From: MnTg04 sp964568075
GTDB taxonomy: Bacteria > Pseudomonadota > Gammaproteobacteria > Steroidobacterales > MnTg04
Reading direction: 5' to 3'
Length of the DNA: 64,000 nt
Assembly (NCBI GenBank): GCA_964568075.1
Contig: CAZMOM010000010.1
Location: 24,699 to 88,698, forward strand
A model generated the notes under the pieces. It was given only the letters and a program-made list of their open reading frames with translations, made no database searches and was not told where the DNA came from. Position numbers and translations under genes: made by a program. Positions 8,650 through 17,136 of the stretch are shown piece by piece. Every line of letters starts with the position of its first letter. The stretch's first letter is position 1.

Positions 8650-9537
8650 TTACAGGTGCATATAGCTCTGTCGTAACGCGTCGATCCGCACGTCCAGGGG
8701 CGGATGACTCATGAGCAGGCGCTTCAGGCCGCCGTTGCCGCCGCCCGCAATACCGAACGCATTCAGTTCCTTCGGCAACTGTGCAGGTCCGTGCACGCCC
8801 TTGAGCCTCTCAAGTGCAGCAATCATTTTCTGCCGTCCGGCGATCCTGGCCCCACCCGCGTCTGCGCGAAATTCACGATAGCGTGAAAACCACATGACGA
8901 TGATCGACGCCAGTATGCCCAGTACGATCTGGGTCACGATGACGCTGATAAAATAGCCCACGCCATAATTTGAAGCGGAGCGGAAGACCACACGATTGAC
9001 GACACCGCCGATAAGCCTCGAGAGGAATATGACAAAGGTATTCAACACGCCCTGGAGCAACGTCAGAGTCACCATGTCGCCATTGGCGATGTGTGTAATC
9101 TCGTGCGCCAGAACCGCTTCGACCTCTTCACGCGACATGGTCTGCAACAGGCCCTGACTCACGGCGACCAAAGCCGCGTCTCGCCTGGCGCCGGTGGCAA
9201 ACGCATTGGGTTCGGGACTCGGAAATATGGCGACCTCGGGCATACCGATCCCGGCCTGCCGAGCCTGGTGCTCGATCGTTCTGATCAACCAGGCCTCGGC
9301 GTCATTCGCCGGTTTTTCGATGACTTTCGCACCCGTCGAGCGTTTGGCCATCCACTTTGAAATCGCCAGCGATATCAATGCGCCACCCATGCCGAACACG
9401 GCGCTAAAGACCAGCAACGCCTGGTAGTTGTACCCTTGTTGTTCCAGGTACTGGTCGGCGCCCAGTAATCTCAGCGCAATGCTGAGAACCAGAATAACAG
9501 CAATATTGGTCGCCAAAAAAAGCGAAATTCTTTTCAT
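8650..9537 (-). CDS. htpX: membrane zinc protease HtpX
   Basis: 295 residues, M48B family. It degrades misfolded inner-membrane proteins together with FtsH. Two N-terminal membrane segments (about 5-25 and 38-60) precede the zinc motif HEITH at residues 145-149, and two further hydrophobic segments follow. The third ligand Glu is in YREFRADAGGA. Situated 80 nt downstream of parC on the same strand with a small hairpin between them, so it may be transcribed independently. Confidence 0.96.
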   Translation of the reverse strand: MKRISLFLATNIAVILVLSIALRLLGADQYLEQQGYNYQALLVFSAVFGMGGALISLAISKWMAKRSTGAKVIEKPANDAEAWLIRTIEHQARQAGIGMPEVAIFPSPEPNAFATGARRDAALVAVSQGLLQTMSREEVEAVLAHEITHIANGDMVTLTLLQGVLNTFVIFLSRLIGGVVNRVVFRSASNYGVGYFISVIVTQIVLGILASIIVMWFSRYREFRADAGGARIAGRQKMIAALERLKGVHGPAQLPKELNAFGIAGGGNGGLKRLLMSHPPLDVRIDALRQSYMHL

Positions 9538-9557
9538 TTATTTCTCCACTCCACGTC

Positions 9558-9580
9558 CGTCCAGTAATATGGGCTGGACG
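9558..9580 (-). promoter_or_regulatory. small hairpin in the parC-htpX gap
   Basis: A perfect 7-bp stem (CGTCCAG / CTGGACG) with a 9-nt loop lies about 21 nt before the htpX start. There is no U tract after it on the minus strand, so it is not an obvious intrinsic terminator. It could be a weak attenuator or an mRNA 5' structure. Function unknown. Confidence 0.3.
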
Positions 9581-9617
9581 AGATGATTACAAGGTTGAGA
9601 CAAGCGGGACCCGTGTT

Positions 9618-11867
9618 TTATTCCGTAGTCATCGCCGTAACCTTGCGCCAACCGCGTGGCAGCAAAGCGCCGCGCCGGCCGCGCGAACCTTCGTAACGGT
9701 CCATTTCATGATAGCCCAGGCTCATGTGCCGCTCGCCGCAATGGATCGTCAGTTTTTGCTCGGGACCGAAAACTGCGATGGCCGCGAGACGTTCTTCGCC
9801 GCTGGCCAGCAATTTTTTCGGGATTCCGATAATCTTGTTGCCTTTGCCACGCGCCATTTCGGGCAATTCCTCGAGTGGAAAACTCAGTACATGCCCGGCA
9901 CTCGTTGCGGCGACCACCCACAGTTCATCGGGATCGCCCGCCAGCCGGGCCGGAACGACGACGCCGGCGCCTTTTGGCACGCGCAGCGCCACCTTGCCCG
10001 CCTTGTTCCGGCTTTGCAGATCCTCTATCCGGACAATAAACCCAAAACCCGCGTCGGAGGCCAGCAGCCATTTGTCATCGGCCTCTCCCATCATGACGCC
10101 GGCAAACACGGCTCCGTCGGGCGGCTTGAGTCTGCCCGACAGCGGTTCACCCTGGCTCCTGGCCGACGGCAGCGTGTGAGCCGGGAGGCTGTATGTGCGG
10201 CCGGTGCTATCCAGGAAAATCGCGAGCTGGTTGCTGCGGCCGGTGGCGGCGGCCTGGAAACCGTCACCGGATTTGAAGTTGAGGCCCAGCGGGTCAACTT
10301 CATGTCCCCTGGCCGTGCGCGCCCAGCCTCGCTGCGACAGGATCACGGTAGCCGGTTCGTTGGGAATCAGTGCCGTTTCATCCATTGCCTGTGCCGCCTG
10401 TCGTTCCTTGATGATCGTGCGCCGGGCGTCACCATGTTTTTTGGCGTCTTCCTTGATTTCATCGATAATCAGTTTTCGCAGCCGCGCCTTGCCGACCAGC
10501 GTTTTTTCCAGCGCCTTGCGCTCTGCCGATAATTCCTCCTGCTCGGCGCGTATTTTTATTTCCTCGAGCTTGGCCAGGTTTCGCAGACGCAGGTTCAAGA
10601 TTGCCTCGGCCTGCAAATCCGAAAGCTTGAAGCGCTTGATCAATTTTGGTTTTGGCTCATCCACACTACGGATGATGGCGATGACCTCATCGATGTTCAG
10701 GTACGCGATCAGCAAGCCTTCGAGCTGGTGCATGCGCTGCTCGACTTTTTCCAGCCGGTTTTTCAGGCGCCTCGTTACCGTCTCCGATCGAAACTTGATC
10801 CACTCCTTTAGCAATGGCAGAAGACCAAATACACGCGGCTTGCCATCCAGCGCGATTACGTTCAGGTTGGCGCGGACCGTGCGCTCCAGATCGGTCGTGG
10901 CAAACAGGTGAGACATCAGCTCGCCTACGTCGACCCGGTTCGAGCGCGGCGAAACGATCAGGCGAACGGGATTTTCATGATCCGACTCGTCACGCAGATC
11001 GTCGACCAGCGGCAGTTTTTTGGCTCGCATCTGACTGGCGATCTGTTCGAGAATCTTGTTCCCGGACACCTGCCACGGCAACTCATTGATGACGATCTCG
11101 CCGTTTTCTATTTCGTACCGCGCGCGCAGACGCAAGGTTCCGTTGCCGGTCTCGTAAATTCTCTCGATGTCGTCTCGCGGGCTGATAATTTCCCCGCCGG
11201 TCGGAAAATCCGGAGCCTTGATGTGCTTCATCAGCTGCCCCAGCGTCGTTTTCGGATCCTTGAGCAACCGGATACAGGCGCTGGCCACTTCGTTGAGATT
11301 GTGTGGCGGAATGTCGGTGGACATGCCCACGGCAATACCGCTCGTCCCATTGAGCAGGATGTTGGGCAATCTGGCCGGCAGGGTCACCGGTTCATCCAGC
11401 GTCCCATCGAAATTCGGCTGCCAGTCCACCGTGCCCAGCGCCAACTCCCTCAACAGGACACTGGCATAAGGCGTCAGACGGGACTCGGTGTAGCGCATCG
11501 CGGCAAAAGACTTGGGATCATCACTGGAACCCCAATTGCCCTGCCCGTCGATCAGGGGATAACGATAGGCGAAAGACTGCGCCATCAGCACCATCGCCTC
11601 ATAACAGGCGGCATCGCCATGCGGATGAAACTTGCCGATCACATCGCCGACCGCTCGCGCCGATTTCTTGTGCTTGGAACCGGCCGCAAGACCCAGCTCG
11701 CTCATCGCATAAACGATGCGCCGCTGAACCGGTTTCAGCCCATCGCCGACTCCCGGCAGGGCGCGGTCCAGAATGACGTACATCGAATAATCGAGATAAG
11801 CCTTTTCGGTAAAAACCTTTAGCGGCTGTTCCTCGATGCCTTCTAGATTCAATTCCTGGTTTTGCAT
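9618..11867 (-). CDS. parC: DNA topoisomerase IV subunit A
   Basis: 749 residues from the ATG at 11867 (an in-frame alternative is 4 codons upstream). The A subunit cuts and reseals DNA to decatenate daughter chromosomes. The catalytic tyrosine is Tyr126 in AAMRYTESR. The quinolone-resistance region reads GKFHPHGDAACYEAM, with Ala at the position of E. coli ParC Ser80. The C-terminal part holds GyrA-like blades (GWARTARGHEVDPL and similar) but no GyrA box, which fits ParC. parE is upstream on the same strand after a 175-nt gap. Confidence 0.96.
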   Translation of the reverse strand: MQNQELNLEGIEEQPLKVFTEKAYLDYSMYVILDRALPGVGDGLKPVQRRIVYAMSELGLAAGSKHKKSARAVGDVIGKFHPHGDAACYEAMVLMAQSFAYRYPLIDGQGNWGSSDDPKSFAAMRYTESRLTPYASVLLRELALGTVDWQPNFDGTLDEPVTLPARLPNILLNGTSGIAVGMSTDIPPHNLNEVASACIRLLKDPKTTLGQLMKHIKAPDFPTGGEIISPRDDIERIYETGNGTLRLRARYEIENGEIVINELPWQVSGNKILEQIASQMRAKKLPLVDDLRDESDHENPVRLIVSPRSNRVDVGELMSHLFATTDLERTVRANLNVIALDGKPRVFGLLPLLKEWIKFRSETVTRRLKNRLEKVEQRMHQLEGLLIAYLNIDEVIAIIRSVDEPKPKLIKRFKLSDLQAEAILNLRLRNLAKLEEIKIRAEQEELSAERKALEKTLVGKARLRKLIIDEIKEDAKKHGDARRTIIKERQAAQAMDETALIPNEPATVILSQRGWARTARGHEVDPLGLNFKSGDGFQAAATGRSNQLAIFLDSTGRTYSLPAHTLPSARSQGEPLSGRLKPPDGAVFAGVMMGEADDKWLLASDAGFGFIVRIEDLQSRNKAGKVALRVPKGAGVVVPARLAGDPDELWVVAATSAGHVLSFPLEELPEMARGKGNKIIGIPKKLLASGEERLAAIAVFGPEQKLTIHCGERHMSLGYHEMDRYEGSRGRRGALLPRGWRKVTAMTTE

Positions 11868-12042
11868 AGTGGGTACCATTTCAACTGATTTATGGAAGCT
11901 CTGCTCTATTCATCAACTCGTATCTTCCGCCCAAAATATCCCGCTTCCGCGTTGCAAATCTTTGCAATAGCCAGCTATTACGTGCGCTTCGCGCCTTGAA
12001 TCTGAACATTTTGGATCACAATCTACTTCGCCCATGAATAAA
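11868..12042 (-). other. parE-parC intergenic region with dyads
   Basis: 175 nt separate parE and parC, longer than the other same-strand gaps nearby. It holds two inverted repeats: TTGCAAA / TTTGCAA (11952-11967) and AATAG / CTATT (11966-11979). A frame on the minus strand is open through it but has no good start or recognisable homology. It may contain a parC promoter or an old dispersed element. Confidence 0.35.
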
Positions 12043-13929
12043 TCAGATTCGGGCGAGATCGCCCTTCTTCTGCAGCCATTCCTTGCGATCCTGGGCACGC
12101 TTTTTCGATAACAGCATGTCCATCAGTTTTTCGGTCTGATCGCGCGCGCTGACGGTCAGCCTGACCATGCGACGCGTATCCGGCGACATCGTGGTGACCC
12201 GCAATTGCGCGGGACTCATCTCACCCAGTCCCTTGAACCGGGTCACCATCAGTTTTCCCTTGATCTTCTCGGCCGCGATCTGATCGAGACGTCCGTCTCT
12301 CTCTGCCTCGTCGAGCGCATAATAAACCTGCTTGCCGGCGTCGATCCGGTACAGGGGCGGCATCGCAATATAGACATGTCCCTGCCGGACAAGTTGCGGG
12401 AAATGTCTGACGAACAAAGCACACAGCAAGGTCGCGATGTGCTGACCATCGGAGTCGGCGTCCGCGAGGATGCAAATCTTGTGGTAGCGCAAGCCTTCGA
12501 GATCGTCGCTGCCGGGATCTATGCCAAGCGCGACGCTGATATCGTGTACTTCCTGCGACGCCAGAACCTCCGCCGAATCCACCTCCCAGGTATTCAGAAT
12601 CTTGCCGCGCAGAGGCATGATCGCCTGGATCACCCGGTCTCTGGCCTGCTTGGCCGACCCACCCGCGGAGTCGCCCTCGACCAGAAACAGTTCGGTCAGT
12701 TCAGGTTCCTGGCAGGTGCAGTCCGCCAGCTTGCCCGGCAATGCCGGGCCACTGGTGATTTTTTTGCGTACGACTTTCCGGCTCGCCTTGAGGCGCTGCT
12801 GCGCGCTGCTGATTGCGATTTGGGCGATGCCGTCGCCCGTGTCCGGATGCTGGTTCAACCACTGCGCGAATGCGTCCTTAACGACGCCGGAAATGAATGC
12901 CGCACATTCGCGCGATGAAAGCCGCTCCTTGGTCTGGCCGGAGAATTGCGGGTCTTCCAGCTTCGCCGACAGAACATAACTGACTTTTTCCCAGACATCG
13001 TCGGGCGCGAGCCGTAAACCCCTGGGCAGTAAATTTCTGCTTTCACAGAATTCTCTTAGCGCGTCGGTCAGGCCGCTGCGTAACCCATTGACGTGGGTTC
13101 CGCCCTGCGGCGTCGGCACCAGGTTGACGTAACTTTCCGTGATCGCCTGGTCACCGTCGCGCAGCCAGACCAGCGCCCAGTCCACCGCTTCCTTGTTTCC
13201 GGTCAGGCTGCCGTCGAACGGATCTTCCGGCAACCAGTCACCGGCGCCGATCTCTTCAAGCAAATACTCGTTCAGGCCGCCGCTGTATTCCCAGCTGTCC
13301 TTCTTCCCGTTCTTTTCATTCTTCAAGCTGACTTTGAGCCCGGGGCAAAGTACCGCTTTCGCACGCAGGACATGTTTCAGTCTGGGAATCGAAAACTTTG
13401 CGCTATCGAAATAACTGGCGTCGGGCCAGAAGCGGATCGTCGTACCGGTATTCTTTTTGCCGACCTCACCGACGACTTCCAACTTCGAGGTGCGGCGTCC
13501 GCCGCTGAAACTCTGGTTGTATTCCTTGCCGCCACGCCTTACCCAGACCTCGAGGTTTTTCGACAGCGCATTGACCACCGATACCCCGACGCCGTGCAGG
13601 CCACCCGAGTACTGATAGTGCTCGTCGTCAAATTTTGCGCCCGCATGCAGGCGAGTCAGGATCAGTTCGACGCCTGGAATTTTTTCTTTGGGATGAATAT
13701 CGACCGGCATTCCGCGGCCGTCGTCTTCGACTTCCAGCGATCCGTCCTTGTGCAGGATGACCTTGATGTTCTTGCAGTAGCCGGCCAGCGCTTCGTCGAC
13801 GCTGTTATCGACGACTTCGTGGGCCAGGTAGTTCGGCCGGCTGGTATCCGTGAACATCCCCGGCCGTTTGCGAACGGGGTCGAGTCCGCTGAGAACTTCA
13901 ATGTCAGAAGCGGTGTATTGGCGGCTCAT
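12043..13929 (-). CDS. parE: DNA topoisomerase IV subunit B
   Basis: 628 residues. The ATPase subunit of topoisomerase IV. The GHKL site shows VDNSVDEALAGYC, DDGRGMPVDIHP and SGGLHGVGVSVVNAL; the TOPRIM region shows LVEGDSAGGSAKQARD and ADADSDGQHI. The N-terminus and length match ParE rather than the ~800-residue GyrB. The ATG at 13929 is used; a TTG two codons earlier is possible. It probably heads a parE-parC unit. Confidence 0.96.
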   Translation of the reverse strand: MSRQYTASDIEVLSGLDPVRKRPGMFTDTSRPNYLAHEVVDNSVDEALAGYCKNIKVILHKDGSLEVEDDGRGMPVDIHPKEKIPGVELILTRLHAGAKFDDEHYQYSGGLHGVGVSVVNALSKNLEVWVRRGGKEYNQSFSGGRRTSKLEVVGEVGKKNTGTTIRFWPDASYFDSAKFSIPRLKHVLRAKAVLCPGLKVSLKNEKNGKKDSWEYSGGLNEYLLEEIGAGDWLPEDPFDGSLTGNKEAVDWALVWLRDGDQAITESYVNLVPTPQGGTHVNGLRSGLTDALREFCESRNLLPRGLRLAPDDVWEKVSYVLSAKLEDPQFSGQTKERLSSRECAAFISGVVKDAFAQWLNQHPDTGDGIAQIAISSAQQRLKASRKVVRKKITSGPALPGKLADCTCQEPELTELFLVEGDSAGGSAKQARDRVIQAIMPLRGKILNTWEVDSAEVLASQEVHDISVALGIDPGSDDLEGLRYHKICILADADSDGQHIATLLCALFVRHFPQLVRQGHVYIAMPPLYRIDAGKQVYYALDEAERDGRLDQIAAEKIKGKLMVTRFKGLGEMSPAQLRVTTMSPDTRRMVRLTVSARDQTEKLMDMLLSKKRAQDRKEWLQKKGDLARI

Positions 13930-13997
13930 CCGCAATCCCTTTTTCGCGTCTTCGCGATTCTAACCCGATCCGCTAGTGACAGATATGGATTTTTTGT

Positions 13998-14609
13998 TCA
14001 GGCCAGGTCGTTCAGAAGCGATTCGCTGAGTCCGGCCTCCAGCGGAGTGACGTCAAACCGGTAATGGGGATGATCGACGCCTGCCGATAAAGTCTTGCCG
14101 GACTTTAGATCCGAAATCATAGCGGGACTCAGCTCGAAGCGGAGAAAATGTACCGCCGAAGTTTTTTCCTCAGTGCTACGTTGCAAGTCCTCGTCGGCGA
14201 TCGCAAAAACCGGATCGTGGCCATCGACCTGCATCCACACGCGATCTTCGATACCGACCAGTTTTTGCAGTTCCTGACGACGTTGCTCGACATCAGGAAA
14301 TTCGATCAGCATCGTCGCCTTAAAGTTGCTGCCATCGGGTATCAAAGGGTTATAGACGCCGAGCTCGTCCTCGATGCCTGCGGTTTCGAAAATCCGTTCG
14401 ATGCGCAGCATTTCCTGGATCTGGTATTGCATGGTGATGCGGTCTTCAAACGACAGGATCAGGTTGTCTCCCAGCGCCAGCCGCCTGGCGTTTCTGTGCG
14501 CCACGGCCTGGCGTCGCAGATCGACCCGCGCCGCCGCATATTGCTCCAGTGAAAACAGGTCGGCGGCTTTAAGCCTGGCGTTGCCGACAAAAAATTCTGG
14601 CATGGTCAT
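13998..14609 (-). CDS. DUF3501 family protein
   Basis: 203 residues. Family features are LFSLEQYAAARVDLRRQ, LALGDNLILSFEDRIT and YQIQEMLRIERIFE, followed by YNPLIPDG. The function is unknown. In my recollection of the family it commonly sits with rubrerythrin and a two-cluster Fe-S oxidoreductase, exactly the neighbours here (genes at 14625-16731, same strand, 15-nt gap). An ATG two codons inside (MPEFF) is an alternative start. It closes the operon. Confidence 0.88.
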   Translation of the reverse strand: MTMPEFFVGNARLKAADLFSLEQYAAARVDLRRQAVAHRNARRLALGDNLILSFEDRITMQYQIQEMLRIERIFETAGIEDELGVYNPLIPDGSNFKATMLIEFPDVEQRRQELQKLVGIEDRVWMQVDGHDPVFAIADEDLQRSTEEKTSAVHFLRFELSPAMISDLKSGKTLSAGVDHPHYRFDVTPLEAGLSESLLNDLA

Positions 14610-14624
14610 GCTGGCAGATCTCCT

Positions 14625-14912
14625 TCAGTCGTGAGACAGCGGTTGGTCCGTAAAAAGATAATCCCTGAGTTCCTTGTCGAACGCCGGGCTGTGCCGCCGG
14701 ATCCATTCCAGCACCATCGAGGCATGTTCCATTTCCTCGTCTCGGTTATGAGCGAGAATACCTTTGAGTTCCTTGTCTTTGCAGGCTTCCACGCGCTGGT
14801 TATACCAGTCGATCGCCTCGAGTTCTTCCATCAGCGATACGATGGCACGATGAAAATCGCGGCATTCGTCGGACAACTCGCCGACCGGTTCGTGATAACC
14901 CTCGTTTGACAT
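14625..14912 (-). CDS. encapsulated-ferritin-like (EncFtn) protein without targeting tail
   Basis: 95 residues, all helical. It matches the EncFtn family: SLMEELEAIDWYNQR and LAHNRDEEMEHASM, ending in RDYLFTDQP. Residues equivalent to the Rhodospirillum rubrum EncFtn ferroxidase site (Glu32, Glu62, His65) are Glu30, Glu60 and His63, with entry-site Glu29 and Glu32 also present. EncFtn forms a ring and oxidises Fe(II) inside an encapsulin shell. Here the chain ends soon after the core (QPLSHD), with no C-terminal targeting peptide and no encapsulin gene nearby. The ATG at 14912 follows GGGAG; the open frame upstream lies inside the Fe-S gene. Confidence 0.85.
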   Translation of the reverse strand: MSNEGYHEPVGELSDECRDFHRAIVSLMEELEAIDWYNQRVEACKDKELKGILAHNRDEEMEHASMVLEWIRRHSPAFDKELRDYLFTDQPLSHD

Positions 14913-14937
14913 TTTTTTCTCCCGGTATCCTTTAGCT

Positions 14938-16287
14938 TCATATACCGTATGCGCGGCGTACCAGTTCGAGCGGATGGGCGGCGGTCTGTTTTTTCTCCAT
15001 GCCCTCCCCGATCTGCGTTCCTGCCATCGGGCAATCGCTGGCGTAATAATCGGCATCCGCTGCATCCACTTTACGCGACACCGGCTTGCCGATCTTCATC
15101 GAAATATCATGAAATTCTTTCTTTACGGCGTAAGTCCCGTTGTGACCGGAACATCTTTCGATCACGTCGACATCGGTATCCGGCACCAGACGCAGAAACT
15201 CCGCAGTCTTCAAACCGATGTTTTGTACGCGGAGGTGACAGGCGGCATGATAGACCACTTTTCCCAGCGGATTTTGAAAACGGGTGTCGAGCAAACCGTC
15301 CTTGTGTCTGAGCATCAGGTATTCGAAGGGATCGAAGATCGCGTCACGAACCTTGGCTACCTGCTCGTCGTCGGGGAACATCAGCGGCAGTTCCTGCTTG
15401 AACATCAATACACAAGACGGCACCGGCGCGACGATATCCCAGCCCTCATCCACAAGTCTCGCGAGCTCCGGGATGTTGACCGAGCGGGCTTTGTCCACTG
15501 CTTCCAGGTCGCCGAGTTCCAGCTTCGGCATCCCGCAGCATTTTTCCTTGCCCGCCAGCCTGACGGGAATTCCGTTGTGCCGGTATATTTCCACAAGATC
15601 GACGCCAAGCTGAGGTTCGTTATGCTCGCCATAACAAGTGGCGAACAGCACGACCTTGCCGCGCGTTGTCGCACCCGGCTTCGCCTCCTCCGGTCCGCTG
15701 TCCGCAACGTGTTTCCCGAGACGCCGCCGCAGGCTTTTCGGATCGTATGGCGGTAACGCTGCGTCGCGATCCACGCCCAGCGTCTTTTCCATCAGCGCGC
15801 GCATCCCTTTGCTGCGATTCGCCGCGTTTACGGTCTGCGCCACCACCGGGATTCCCGCGAAGCTGCCGACAAGATCCGTATTACTGAGCATCCGGTCACG
15901 CCGCGATGCCCCTTCCTGGCTGAATCGTTGCGCCTTGGCCCTGAGCATCAGGTGGGGAAAATCCACGTTCCATTCGTGTGGCGGCACGTAAGGACATTTA
16001 CTCATGTAACACATGTCGCAGAGGTAACAGTGATCCACGACCTGCCAATAGGCCTCGTGCGAGACTCCATCGACTTCCATCGTTGCCGACTCATCGATCA
16101 GATCGAACAACGTGGGAAAAGCGTTACACAGGCTGAAGCATCGTCTGCAGCCATGGCAGATATCGAAAACTCTCTCCAGCTCGCTGAACAGCGATTCCTC
16201 GTTATAGAAATCCGGATTTTGCCAGTCCAGCGGGTGGCGCGTCGGCGCCTCCAGGCTGCCCTCTCGCTTTTTGTATTGCTCGCTCAT
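14938..16287 (-). CDS. Fe-S oxidoreductase, heterodisulfide reductase D / GlpC type
   Basis: 449 residues. Two 4Fe-4S motifs are visible: Cys44, 47, 50, 54 (CHGCRRCFSLCN) and Cys87, 90, 93, 98 (CYLCDMCYMSKCP). Two CCG-type cysteine motifs follow (KEKCCGMPKLELGD and YHAACHLRVQNIG with ERCSGHNGTYAV), the domain that binds a non-cubane cluster in HdrB and related electron carriers. It probably passes electrons to the adjacent rubrerythrin; that link is inferred from the operon. 24 nt downstream of rubrerythrin and 25 nt upstream of the EncFtn-like gene. Confidence 0.88.
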   Translation of the reverse strand: MSEQYKKREGSLEAPTRHPLDWQNPDFYNEESLFSELERVFDICHGCRRCFSLCNAFPTLFDLIDESATMEVDGVSHEAYWQVVDHCYLCDMCYMSKCPYVPPHEWNVDFPHLMLRAKAQRFSQEGASRRDRMLSNTDLVGSFAGIPVVAQTVNAANRSKGMRALMEKTLGVDRDAALPPYDPKSLRRRLGKHVADSGPEEAKPGATTRGKVVLFATCYGEHNEPQLGVDLVEIYRHNGIPVRLAGKEKCCGMPKLELGDLEAVDKARSVNIPELARLVDEGWDIVAPVPSCVLMFKQELPLMFPDDEQVAKVRDAIFDPFEYLMLRHKDGLLDTRFQNPLGKVVYHAACHLRVQNIGLKTAEFLRLVPDTDVDVIERCSGHNGTYAVKKEFHDISMKIGKPVSRKVDAADADYYASDCPMAGTQIGEGMEKKQTAAHPLELVRRAYGI

Positions 16288-16311
16288 TAACCCTCGGCTG
16301 CCAGCCAGGAC

Positions 16312-16731
16312 TTACCCGTCCAGATTATCGAGCGCCTTCTGGAAACGATTCGCGTGAGACCGCTCTGCACGCGCGAGCGTCTCGAACCAATCGGCGATCT
16401 CGTCGAAGCCCTCGTCGCGGGCAGCCTTGGCCATACCCGGATACATATCGGTGTATTCGTGCGTTTCCCCGGCGATCGCCGCCTGCAGGTTGTCCGCGGT
16501 GCCGCCGATCGGCAGACCGGTGGCGGGATCACCGGTCGCTTCCAGGTATTCGAGATGGCCGTGCGCATGCCCGGTCTCGCCCTCCGCGGTTGACCGGAAC
16601 ACGGCCGAAACATCGTTATAGCCTTCGATGTCGGCTTTGCTGGCGAAATACAGATAACGGCGGTTGGCCTGTGATTCGCCGGAAAATGCGTCTTTGAGGT
16701 TCTGTTCTGTCTTGCTGCCTTTAAGGTCCAC
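16312..16731 (-). CDS. rubrerythrin-type diiron protein (no rubredoxin domain)
   Basis: 139 residues with two ExxH helix pairs (AEGETGHAHGH and ARAERSHANRF) plus FSGESQANRRY and AGETHEYTDMYPG, a four-helix diiron fold. Rubrerythrins reduce hydrogen peroxide. The C-terminal rubredoxin domain of classical forms is missing, so the electron donor must be another protein; the Fe-S oxidoreductase next door is the obvious candidate (inference). Starts with GTG at 16731, with AGGAG 7 nt upstream. First gene of the four-gene operon. Confidence 0.9.
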   Translation of the reverse strand: MDLKGSKTEQNLKDAFSGESQANRRYLYFASKADIEGYNDVSAVFRSTAEGETGHAHGHLEYLEATGDPATGLPIGGTADNLQAAIAGETHEYTDMYPGMAKAARDEGFDEIADWFETLARAERSHANRFQKALDNLDG

Positions 16732-16743
16732 GATGATCTCCTG

Positions 16744-16763
16744 ATACTAGGTTAATAAGGTCA
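16744..16763 (-). promoter_or_regulatory. possible Rrf2/IscR-like operator over the rubrerythrin promoter
   Basis: On the minus strand the 20 nt read TGACCTTATTAACCTAGTAT. This resembles IscR/Rrf2 type-1 sites, matching TGAC, TTA and GTAT at similar spacing. It overlaps a possible promoter TTGCGG-N16-TAGTAT and ends just before the ribosome-binding site. The match is by eye and imperfect. Confidence 0.3.
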
Positions 16764-16887
16764 GACCGCAATTTAGAATGAGTCTAGATTGAGAATATAG
16801 CCGCTGGCTTGCTTCCTGTCAAACACCTGCATTGACCGTCAGACGGGGCCTGTGTAGGGTAGGCTCGCGCGCCGAAGGAGACAAGCC

Positions 16888-17130
16888 TTGCCGAAAAAAA
16901 CCACCCCGCCCGACTTCGAAAAAGCCCTGTCGGAGCTCGAATCATTGGTCGAAAGTCTCGAAAAAGGGGACTTGCCTCTGGAGGAGACGCTGAAGCTATT
17001 TGAACGGGGAATCGAGTTGACCCGAAACTGTCAGAAGGCGCTGAAATCAGCGGAACAACGGGTTGAAATTCTTCTGGGAGACGGCGAGGAAAGCAAAACC
17101 GGGCCGTTTTCAGGCGCCGACGACGCATAG
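16888..17130 (+). CDS. xseB: exodeoxyribonuclease VII small subunit
   Basis: 80 residues: DFEKALSELESLVESLEKGD, then LPLEETLKLFERGIEL, the helical signature of XseB. Several XseB copies bind XseA, which cuts single-stranded DNA from either end. The start is TTG, supported by GAAGGAG 8 nt upstream and the family N-terminus. First gene of the xseB-ispA-dxs group, a standard proteobacterial order; xseA is not in the window. Confidence 0.95.
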   Translation: MPKKTTPPDFEKALSELESLVESLEKGDLPLEETLKLFERGIELTRNCQKALKSAEQRVEILLGDGEESKTGPFSGADDA

Positions 17131-17136
17131 AACCCG

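Noticed and set aside
9618..11867. GyrA instead of ParC
   Set aside because: The length of about 750, the lack of a GyrA box and the parE neighbour indicate ParC.
11913..12098. 61-codon minus-strand frame between parE and parC
   Set aside because: It overlaps the end of parE in another frame and has no family signature or ribosome-binding site.
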